13,850 bases of DNA from Anaerolineae bacterium (GTDB lineage: Bacteria; Chloroflexota; Anaerolineae; Promineifilales; Promineifilaceae). A model generated the notes under the pieces. It was given only the letters and a program-made list of their open reading frames with translations. It was not told where the DNA came from and did no database searches. The stretch covers positions 1-13,850 of the forward strand of contig JANQGC010000122.1 of the NCBI GenBank assembly GCA_028277515.1, written 5' to 3'. Made by a program: the position numbers and the translations under genes. Every line of letters starts with the position of its first letter. Positions within the stretch are counted from its first letter, which is position 1. Shown here piece by piece: positions 7,776-13,850 of the stretch.

Positions 7776-9296
7776 ATGAACAATATGATTTTGCGCATGG
7801 AAAATATAGTCAAAACTTTTCCAGGGACCGTGGCCAATCAAGATATCAATTTAGAAGTCCTGGAAGGGGAAATTCATTGTCTGCTTGGTGAAAATGGAGC
7901 GGGGAAAACGGTGTTGATGAGCACTCTTTATGGTTTGCACCGGCCCGATTCCGGCCGAATTTTCTACAAGGGTCAGGAAGTCCATATTCATTCACCAAAG
8001 GATGCCATCCGCTACCGCATCGGCATGGTTCACCAACATTTCATGCTTGTACCTACGCTGACCGTCACGGAGAATATCATTCTCGGACAGGATAAGTCCT
8101 GGAAGGTGCTGAATGATATGAAGGATCGTTCCATCGAGATCAAGCGGTTGAGCGATAAATTTGGTTTGCAAATCAATCCGGATGCCCTGGTCAGCAGTTT
8201 ATCGGTGGGGGAAGAACAGCGGGTGGAAATTTTGAAGGTGCTGTATCATGGCGTTGATTTGCTGATTCTTGATGAACCGACAGCCGTTCTCACACCACAA
8301 GAAACAGAGCAACTGCTCAAATTCTTGCGCGACCTGGCCGACCAGGGCATGACCATCATCTTCATCACCCATAAGCTGGCAGAAGTGATGGCGATCAGCG
8401 ACCGCGTAACCGTGCTGCGCGATGGACACAAGGTGGAAACCGTCAATACAATCGAGACGGACACACGGGAACTGGCCCGGCTCATGGTCGGCCGTGAAGT
8501 ATTGATGGAACTACCGGAGAGGCAGGGTCTCCCCGGTGATGTGGTTCTCTCCGTGCAAAATCTGACCGTCAACAACGACCGCGGGTTGACGGCCGTCGAT
8601 CACATTTCCTTTGAAGTCCGTGAGCGAGAAGTGGTGGGCATCGCCGGCGTCTCCGGCAACGGCCAGACGGAACTGGCCCTGGCTTTGTCCGGATTACTGC
8701 CCGTGGAAAGCGGTCAAATCACATTGAATGGGGATGCAATCCAGGACCTTACCCCCAAGCAGTTAGGGTTGAATGGCTTCGCTCATGTCCCTGAAGACCG
8801 CCATAAAATGGCCATTGTTCTGCCCCTGGACATATCCGAAAATATCATCCTGCATGCCTATAATGAGCAACCTTTCTCCAGGCGCGGATTCCTCACATTT
8901 GACGCTATTAACGAATATGCACAGAAATTAGTGCAGGAATTTGATGTGCGGCTGAGCAGTCTCGACTTACCTATTTCCAATTTGTCGGGGGGTAACCAGC
9001 AAAAAGTGGTTGTGGCCCGCGAGCTCAACCGCCGGCCCCGTCTTTTACTGGCTAACCAGCCGACCCGAGGCATTGACATCGGGGCGACGGAATTCGTCAG
9101 ACAACAAATCTTGCACACGCGGGATGCCGGATCGGCCGTCTTGCTCATCTCCACCGAATTGGAAGAGATATTCCATTTGAGTGATCGCATCCTGGTTATG
9201 TATGAGGGTGAAATTGTTGGCGAACTGCCACCCGATCGAGAGCTTACCGAGGAGATCGGGCTCATGATGGCTGGTCATTCACGAGCAACTGTTTGA
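7776..9296 (+). CDS. ABC transporter ATP-binding protein with two NBDs (BMP/nucleoside-type)
   Basis: A 506-residue protein with two fused nucleotide-binding domains, the layout of RbsA/YufO-type ATPases. Domain 1 has Walker A GENGAGKT (38-45), Q-loop VHQHF, signature LSVGEEQ (142-148) and Walker B LLILDEPTA (162-170). Domain 2 has a degenerate Walker A (GVSGNGQTEL, Gln replacing Lys), an intact signature LSGGNQQ (403-409) and Walker B LLLANQPTRG with Gln in place of the catalytic Glu. Such asymmetry is usual in this family, where one composite ATP site is active, so it is not damage. Domain 1 reads GKTVLM after the P-loop rather than the common GKSTLM. GAGGA lies 5 bases before the ATG and partly overlaps the stop of the permease gene. 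It powers the importer encoded just upstream. Confidence 0.93.
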   Translation: MNNMILRMENIVKTFPGTVANQDINLEVLEGEIHCLLGENGAGKTVLMSTLYGLHRPDSGRIFYKGQEVHIHSPKDAIRYRIGMVHQHFMLVPTLTVTENIILGQDKSWKVLNDMKDRSIEIKRLSDKFGLQINPDALVSSLSVGEEQRVEILKVLYHGVDLLILDEPTAVLTPQETEQLLKFLRDLADQGMTIIFITHKLAEVMAISDRVTVLRDGHKVETVNTIETDTRELARLMVGREVLMELPERQGLPGDVVLSVQNLTVNNDRGLTAVDHISFEVREREVVGIAGVSGNGQTELALALSGLLPVESGQITLNGDAIQDLTPKQLGLNGFAHVPEDRHKMAIVLPLDISENIILHAYNEQPFSRRGFLTFDAINEYAQKLVQEFDVRLSSLDLPISNLSGGNQQKVVVARELNRRPRLLLANQPTRGIDIGATEFVRQQILHTRDAGSAVLLISTELEEIFHLSDRILVMYEGEIVGELPPDRELTEEIGLMMAGHSRATV

Positions 9297-9310
9297 ATTC
9301 TAGACCAAAA

Positions 9311-9340
9311 TTGAATATTATTAGTCCCGTCTGTTAAGAT
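9311..9340 (+). promoter_or_regulatory. Weak promoter candidate for the secreted-protein gene
   Basis: TTGAAT (9311-9316) and TAAGAT (9335-9340) are 18 bases apart, and TG stands one base before the -10, giving an extended -10 form. Each box matches the sigma-70 consensus at 4 of 6 positions. The position, after the ATPase stop and upstream of the leader, is suitable, but the match is weak. Confidence 0.3.
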
Positions 9341-9356
9341 CGCCCATTGTAGCTTC

Positions 9357-9377
9357 AAATATTAGGAGGAAATATTT
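9357..9377 (+). promoter_or_regulatory. AT hairpin with the Shine-Dalgarno sequence in its loop
   Basis: AAATATT (9357-9363) and AATATTT (9371-9377) form a perfect 7-bp stem around the loop AGGAGGA, a full Shine-Dalgarno sequence. The stem is only A/U and so would be weak and temperature sensitive. It stands 8 bases before a TTG that begins a short ORF, and 52 bases before the proposed start of the main gene. Confidence 0.4.
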
Positions 9378-9425
9378 TTGGGCCGATTCTCACATTTATT
9401 ACATTCAATATGGAGAAAAAAATGA
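9378..9425 (+). CDS. Possible 15-codon leader ORF
   Basis: TTG at 9378 is preceded by AGGAGG at 8-base spacing and opens the peptide MGRFSHLLHSIWRKK. Its TGA (9423-9425) overlaps the ATG of the next gene (ATGA at 9422-9425), the arrangement used for translational coupling. A start of this kind could be chance; no homology is recognisable. Low confidence that it is translated. Confidence 0.25.
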   Translation: MGRFSHLLHSIWRKK

Positions 9426-11089
9426 ACCGAAAACCGCTCATCTTGATTGCATTGTTGTTAATTTCTGTTTTCCTGGTTTCTACCGTAGGCGCTCAAGATT
9501 CAATCATGAACCGCGCCGTCGGCCCCGAGGTCATACTCAAGCAAGAGGTGACCCCGGACGGTCTGAATACCGTCATCGAATTACCCAATACCAAAGACAC
9601 CTTCGTCTCGTCCAATCAGCCAGGTACAAATTTCGGCAGTCGCAGCGACATGTTGTTAGGCTATAGTCTGACTGGTGAAAACCTTGGCGCTGTGCGGCTG
9701 CTGTTGCAATTCGACACGAACAGCATCCCCAAAAATGCCGTTATCAACAGCGCCAAAGTACGCATTTATTTGGCCGGGGTAACTCCCAGCGGCGATTCAT
9801 CAATGGGCTTCAAAGGCCTCTACCTGACGACTTCCTGGAGTGAACATTCCGTCACATGGGACTCACACCAACCGCAATGGGGATCAGAAATCGGGATTGG
9901 TAGCGCCAGTTCTCAATTGGGCTGGCATGAGGCAGATGTCGCCTCAATGGTGCGGGAATGGGTTGATGGCGGCCGTACCAATTATGGCTTTATCATCATC
10001 GGCGATGAAGCAGTACAAGATCGCCTGCGTTCTTACTTCACCAAAGACGCCGGCAATGGCCTTTATTCCCGTTTAATCGTCGATTATACCGTATCAAATG
10101 ATACCACCCCTCCGGTGGCCAATGTGAAATCATTACCTGAGTGGTCACCTAGCAGTTACGAGGTCAAATGGGAAGGCTATGATCCGGACAATCCTGACGG
10201 CTCACCCGGCTCCGGCATTCGTTATTATGATGTTTTTATCAGCTACGATAATGGCTCGAAATGGAACGACTGGCGCGCACAAGTCACCGAGACAAAAACC
10301 AACTTTGATGGTGGTGAACATCTGCACACCTATAGTTTCACCGCCCGCGCGAAAGATAACGCCGGCAACCAGGGTTCAATTACTGGTGTCCAGGCCAAAA
10401 CGACAGTAGATGCCGAGGCACCGGTCGTTTCCGTCAACCCCTTACCCACCTATACAACCTCACCCAGCTTCACAGTTACTTGGGGAGGTACAGACAGCGG
10501 CTCCGGCATCGCCAGCTACGATGTGCAGTGGCGTCGATCCGGCGAACAATGGCAAACCTTGTTTGAGAACACGACTCTCACCACCTACCAGGCCAATGGC
10601 GCTCAAGATGGCGTGACCTATCAATTTCGCGCACGCGGAACGGACAAGGTTGGCAACCATCAATCCTGGACCGATGTTCAAGCTCAAACGACTGTTTCCC
10701 TGGCTCCTGCTTCGACGATCACCGGGTTTAACCCACCCGGACTGCTGCAGATAAAAGATGGTCCAGGACCCAATGACACCTTCACTGTCTTCTGGGAAGG
10801 GCACACCGCTCCCGGAACGGGTCCATTATCTTATACCGTTCGTGTGCGCAAACCAGGCAGTAACTGGGAGCAGTGGTTGCAAGGTGATTCATTAACTTCC
10901 GGAATTTACAATCTGGCCATGGACGATCCTGATGGTGCCTATGAATTTGAGGTCGCTGCCCGTAATAATTCGGGACAGCAAGAACAGTTTACCGGCGTTC
11001 CGGAAGGGGCAATGGTCGTCGACCGCAATCCACCGTTCATCGAACCCGCAGTCTGGATGCCATTAATTGTGGATACGGTAGCTCCCTAA
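9422..11089 (+). CDS. Secreted DNRLRE-domain protein with three Ig/FnIII-like repeats
   Basis: A 555-residue protein with a Sec signal peptide (basic N-terminus, hydrophobic core to about residue 20, likely cleavage near VGAQ at 22-25). Residues 53-223 form a DNRLRE-type domain: KDTFVSSNQPGTNFGS, LLLQFDTNSIPKNAVINSAKVRIYL, TTSWSEHSVTW, DVASMVREWVDG, NYGFIIIG and SRLIVDYT. Three fibronectin III/Ig-like repeats follow, at about 229-330, 331-425 and 431-535. The first two share the pattern TPPVANVKSLP / APVVSVNPLP ending in QAKTTV / QAQTTV. The tail reads AVWMPLIVDTVAP, resembling the 'YLPLV' type C-termini often seen on secreted Chloroflexota proteins. There is no catalytic motif; adhesion, matrix or polymer binding is likely. 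The ATG at 9422 is preferred to 9410 because GGAG lies 6 bases before it and the signal peptide is then compact. Confidence 0.82.
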   Translation: MNRKPLILIALLLISVFLVSTVGAQDSIMNRAVGPEVILKQEVTPDGLNTVIELPNTKDTFVSSNQPGTNFGSRSDMLLGYSLTGENLGAVRLLLQFDTNSIPKNAVINSAKVRIYLAGVTPSGDSSMGFKGLYLTTSWSEHSVTWDSHQPQWGSEIGIGSASSQLGWHEADVASMVREWVDGGRTNYGFIIIGDEAVQDRLRSYFTKDAGNGLYSRLIVDYTVSNDTTPPVANVKSLPEWSPSSYEVKWEGYDPDNPDGSPGSGIRYYDVFISYDNGSKWNDWRAQVTETKTNFDGGEHLHTYSFTARAKDNAGNQGSITGVQAKTTVDAEAPVVSVNPLPTYTTSPSFTVTWGGTDSGSGIASYDVQWRRSGEQWQTLFENTTLTTYQANGAQDGVTYQFRARGTDKVGNHQSWTDVQAQTTVSLAPASTITGFNPPGLLQIKDGPGPNDTFTVFWEGHTAPGTGPLSYTVRVRKPGSNWEQWLQGDSLTSGIYNLAMDDPDGAYEFEVAARNNSGQQEQFTGVPEGAMVVDRNPPFIEPAVWMPLIVDTVAP

Positions 11090-11093
11090 GTTG

Positions 11094-11134
11094 AAAAAGA
11101 TTGGTTCAATCTTGAAGATTGGACCAATCTTTTT
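11094..11134. terminator. Bidirectional intrinsic terminator between convergent genes
   Basis: A 19-bp stem (11094-11112 with 11116-11134, one T-G wobble) around the loop TGA begins with five A and ends with five T, so it works as a terminator in both directions. It starts 5 bases after the stop of the secreted-protein gene and reaches into the last codon of the CLC gene on the other strand. Confidence 0.88.
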
Positions 11135-13229
11135 AGTTCGATATGTGCAAACTTTTGAACAGGTCGGCCGCATCCTCATGGCGAGTATAAGCAGTAATAT
11201 GATCACCCACTTGAAAAATGGTATCCCCATGAGGAATGGTCACCCGTCCATTTCGTTCGACGGATATGAGAATGCATTCATAGGGCAGGTTGGGCGCGAT
11301 CTCTTGCAAGGTACGGCCGACAACAGGGTCCCCTTCCTTTAAAAAGATCTCAACGAACTCCGTTTCATCCGATTGTTCTAACTGCTGAATACGGTTTGTG
11401 CGATGCTGCATCTCGTCCCTTCTGCTGAGGGCTAAATCATATGCGCGGATAATATCCTGGCGTCTGATCATACCCAGCAGTTCATAGGGGTCTTGCCGAC
11501 TGACAACCGGTAGCCGACCCAAATCACCCGTACCCATTCGCGTCAACACCTCGCCTATTGGTTCATCCATAAAAGCCACTTTGAGATGTGGCCAAGTTAT
11601 TCCAATATCCTTAACCGTCGTTTCTGTGTCCATGCCGGCCGACAAGGCTTTCTCCACATCGGATATAGCCACCACTCCCCACAGCGCGCCACGATCATCA
11701 AGCACCGGCAAACCATTGAGGTGGCTGTGTGATAGATAATCGGCCAGGTCGATTAAGGTCATATCTAAGGGCGCCGTTCGCAGATGTGTTCGTTGAGCCA
11801 CCTCCCTGACCATCACGTTTTGCAAAATATCCTGGTCACGGCCGCGAGAAAGACGAACTCCGCGCCGGGTCAATTTCAAGGTATAGATGGATTCATTGTT
11901 GAGCAAACGTTGGGCAAGGAGGGTTGAGACAACGACGGTCAGCATAAGAGGTAAAATAATACGGTAATCACCGGTTAGCTCAAACAAAATAATCACGGCC
12001 GTAATCGGTGCGTGCGCAGTAGCAGCGACGACCGCGGCCATGCCCACCAAAGCATAAGCCCCAGGGTCGGCAATCAATCCAGGTATGAGCCGGTCTACAA
12101 AATTAGCGAAGGACGCGCCGAGCAAAGCGCCAATAAAGAGAGAAGGCGCAAAAACACCCCCGGACCCGCCCGATCCCAGGGTCAGCACCGTGGCTAATAT
12201 CTTCAAAAAAAGTAATGTTAAAACAACGCTGAATGTCAGCTCACTGGCCAACACCGCTTCGATTACATCATAGCCAACATTAAAAATATGGGGCACCCGA
12301 TCCCAGGTGACAGGTTGAGTCAATCTGACTAATGGATAAAGTAATGCCAACATGCCCAACATGGCACCGCCGATGGCCGGATGCGCCCACTCAGGAACCA
12401 GTTTGAGCTTATCGAAGAAATCACCACCGGCGTATAGAAAGCGAGTGAAGCCGGCACCCACCAGGGCTGCCAGTATACCCAGCAGGGGATAAAGCAGATA
12501 TTCCCATAAATTATCAACACCAAATTCACTGGGGATGAGAAAGGCCGGTATATCTCCGAAGGCCACTCGGCCGATGATGCTGGCGGCTACCCCGGCGATC
12601 ACGACTGAACTAAAATAGCGGACAGTGAAGCGTCCTCCTAAAACGACTTCCAGGGCAAAAATTACCCCGGCGATGGGGGCGTTAAAGGTGGCAGCGATAC
12701 CGGCTGCGGCTCCGCAGGCCACTAAGTTGCTCAGCCGGCCTTCGGAAAGATTTAACCATTGCCCAATCGTAGAACCGATTGCCGACCCTATCTGCACAAT
12801 GGGTCCCTCACGGCCGGCCGAACCGCCACTGCCGATCGTTAAGGATGATGCGAGCGCCTTTAATGGTCCAACCAATGGGCGAATACGTCCCCCATGCAGG
12901 GCCACCGCTTCCATGACCTCGGGAATGCCGCTGCCCTTGGCTTCTTGAACCAGATGATAAATGAGCAGTCCAACCAATAACCCGCCCAACGCAGGCACAA
13001 AAACGATATAAGCTCTACCCCACATGCCGGTAACTTCTGGAATCCAGGTATAACCCACCCACTCTACGATTGTGATCATATACCGGAACAGGATAGCCGC
13101 GATCCCGGTGCTGATCCCCACAGCCAGGGCGGTGCCGAGCAGCACCAGGTCCTCCGGCGCGCGCCAGCGACTGGTCAGCTTGCCCAACCACTTATTGTCA
13201 GTTGTGAGTGATTCCGTTTGATCTTCCAT
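11133..13229 (-). CDS. CLC family chloride channel/transporter with CBS pair and TrkA-C domain
   Basis: A 698-residue protein from the ATG at 13229; an in-frame TTG at 13247 would add 6 residues, and neither has a clear ribosome site. The membrane part (about 28-445) carries the CLC selectivity motifs GSGIPEV (99-105), GREGPIVQIG (139-148, gating Glu E141) and GSGGSGGVFAP (352-362), plus AYALVGMAA with Y392 at the inner-gate tyrosine position. Aligned to E. coli ClC, FALEVV places E194 at Glu202 and V195 at the internal proton glutamate Glu203. Two CBS domains follow (about 468-600), a putative ligand-binding regulatory pair. Residues 622-692 (EFVEIFLKEGDPVVGRTL...GDHITAY) form a TrkA-C/RCK-C domain, often a nucleotide or ion sensor in transporters. 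It is a plasma membrane protein for chloride or another anion. It is convergent with the secreted-protein gene and divergent from the DUF4058 gene. Confidence 0.92.
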   Translation of the reverse strand: MEDQTESLTTDNKWLGKLTSRWRAPEDLVLLGTALAVGISTGIAAILFRYMITIVEWVGYTWIPEVTGMWGRAYIVFVPALGGLLVGLLIYHLVQEAKGSGIPEVMEAVALHGGRIRPLVGPLKALASSLTIGSGGSAGREGPIVQIGSAIGSTIGQWLNLSEGRLSNLVACGAAAGIAATFNAPIAGVIFALEVVLGGRFTVRYFSSVVIAGVAASIIGRVAFGDIPAFLIPSEFGVDNLWEYLLYPLLGILAALVGAGFTRFLYAGGDFFDKLKLVPEWAHPAIGGAMLGMLALLYPLVRLTQPVTWDRVPHIFNVGYDVIEAVLASELTFSVVLTLLFLKILATVLTLGSGGSGGVFAPSLFIGALLGASFANFVDRLIPGLIADPGAYALVGMAAVVAATAHAPITAVIILFELTGDYRIILPLMLTVVVSTLLAQRLLNNESIYTLKLTRRGVRLSRGRDQDILQNVMVREVAQRTHLRTAPLDMTLIDLADYLSHSHLNGLPVLDDRGALWGVVAISDVEKALSAGMDTETTVKDIGITWPHLKVAFMDEPIGEVLTRMGTGDLGRLPVVSRQDPYELLGMIRRQDIIRAYDLALSRRDEMQHRTNRIQQLEQSDETEFVEIFLKEGDPVVGRTLQEIAPNLPYECILISVERNGRVTIPHGDTIFQVGDHITAYTRHEDAADLFKSLHISN

Positions 13230-13331
13230 CTTGGAAAAGGGTATCAATCCCGCAATGGCTCAATAATAACGGATAGTATTCCTTACGTCACACACTGATC
13301 AGATACACAAGCAATAATCCAGGTCAAGCTA

Positions 13332-13340
13332 TGTTATAAT
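13332..13340 (+). promoter_or_regulatory. Extended -10 promoter for the DUF4058 gene
   Basis: TGTTATAAT contains a perfect TATAAT (13335-13340) with the TG of an extended -10. No good -35 lies at the usual distance, which extended -10 promoters tolerate. It is 46 bases upstream of the ATG at 13387, in the 139-base divergent region; I see no equally clear promoter for the CLC gene on the other strand. Confidence 0.6.
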
Positions 13341-13386
13341 AAATGAAATTATCCAATAGATACTTGAGTAACAATAGGGGTTACGA

Positions 13387-13850
13387 ATGACATCTCCATT
13401 TCCAGGAATGGATCCTTATCTTGAGGGCGATTTGTGGCAAGAGTTTCATGACACGCTTTTAAATGAAATTCGCAGGCAATTACTGGCCAGGTTGCCGAAG
13501 AAATATGTCGCTCTCTTAGCCAAAAGATATGTGTTCGACCGGCCCGCTCTAGGCGTATTAGACCTGCCGCCCGACCAACGAATCCTTTATCCTGATGTCA
13601 ATATCGTGGAAGTTCGTGAACCGGCACCGGCTTACGAATCCGTGAAAACAGCCAGGCCAACCGCCGAATTATCCAGCTCAACTGATGAAGAAGTGCCCAT
13701 CCTCAGTCTGGAAATACGTGATGTCGCTCAACGCCGGCTGGTAACGGTGATCGAACTTCTCTCCCCGGTTAATAAACGCGGTGATGGCGCACGTGAGTAT
13801 ATGGAACGCCGCCGCGATTTAATGAAAACGCGCACGCATTTGTTGGAAAT
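13387..13850 (+). CDS. DUF4058 family protein, 5' part (runs past window end)
   Basis: The frame is open from the ATG at 13387 to the end of the window, 154 residues and incomplete. AGGGG at 13376-13380 lies 6 bases before the start. The N-terminus MTSPFPGMDPYLEG...WQEFHD is the signature of DUF4058 (PF13267), a family of unknown function common in Cyanobacteria, Planctomycetes and Chloroflexota. Further in are YPDVNIVEV (PD at 69-70) and LVTVIELLSPVNKRG (E123, K130), then a basic-rich helix. The PDV...VIE-LLSP arrangement resembles Uma2-type proteins with a PD-(D/E)XK nuclease-like fold; that relation is my inference. It is transcribed divergently from the CLC gene, with its own promoter. 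No function can be assigned. Confidence 0.85.
   Translation, partial: MTSPFPGMDPYLEGDLWQEFHDTLLNEIRRQLLARLPKKYVALLAKRYVFDRPALGVLDLPPDQRILYPDVNIVEVREPAPAYESVKTARPTAELSSSTDEEVPILSLEIRDVAQRRLVTVIELLSPVNKRGDGAREYMERRRDLMKTRTHLLE

Noticed and set aside
8640..9080. Second ATPase domain as a decayed NBD
   Set aside because: Gln substitutions in Walker A and B are normal for RbsA/YufO-type double ATPases; the signature motif is intact.
12625..12948. Plus-strand open frame of 107 codons inside the CLC gene
   Set aside because: Antisense shadow of the conserved CLC membrane region with Ala/Pro-rich random composition.

Overview
The window looks like a stretch of bacterial chromosome at roughly 50% GC. 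It is packed with metabolic and transport genes and has no rRNA, tRNA, CRISPR array or transposase that I can see. The best guess for the host is a member of the Chloroflexota (Anaerolineae/Caldilineae-like). The basis is gene content only: a BMP-family ABC transporter of this layout, a secreted DNRLRE/Ig-like protein ending in a 'PLI' type tail, a DUF4058 gene, and numerous AT-rich palindromes between genes. This placement is an inference and is not proven by any marker here.

Positions 1-4277 hold a compact + strand cluster: the 3' part of one amidohydrolase-2 family gene, a second complete paralogue, a UbiD-type prenylated-FMN decarboxylase (ATGA overlap with its predecessor), and an IMP dehydrogenase/GMP reductase family protein with CBS domains only 2 bases after it. 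The first amidohydrolase has Asn where the second has the metal-site Asp. The IMPDH homologue has the catalytic Cys loop but lacks the Arg-Tyr pair normally found in the mobile flap.

Positions 4278-4644 are non-coding and full of structure: degenerate hairpin repeats, a 12-base perfect complement to the 16S rRNA 3' end with no good start codon, and a perfect 16-bp inverted repeat just upstream of the transporter operon. Positions 4645-9296 encode a complete BMP-family ABC importer (lipoprotein, two permeases, one double ATPase) with a hairpin after the binding-protein gene. Known members of this family import nucleosides, so the neighbouring IMPDH-type enzyme makes a nucleoside/nucleobase salvage or catabolic theme plausible. 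The decarboxylase and amidohydrolases might then process a (hetero)aromatic carboxylate. That link is a hypothesis.

Positions 9297-11089 carry a leader with a Shine-Dalgarno sequence in a hairpin loop, a possible 15-codon leader ORF, and a secreted multi-domain surface protein. A strong bidirectional terminator separates it from a convergent CLC chloride channel/transporter with CBS and TrkA-C domains (minus strand, ends 11133). A divergent gene starting at 13387 is the 5' part of a DUF4058 protein and runs off the window.
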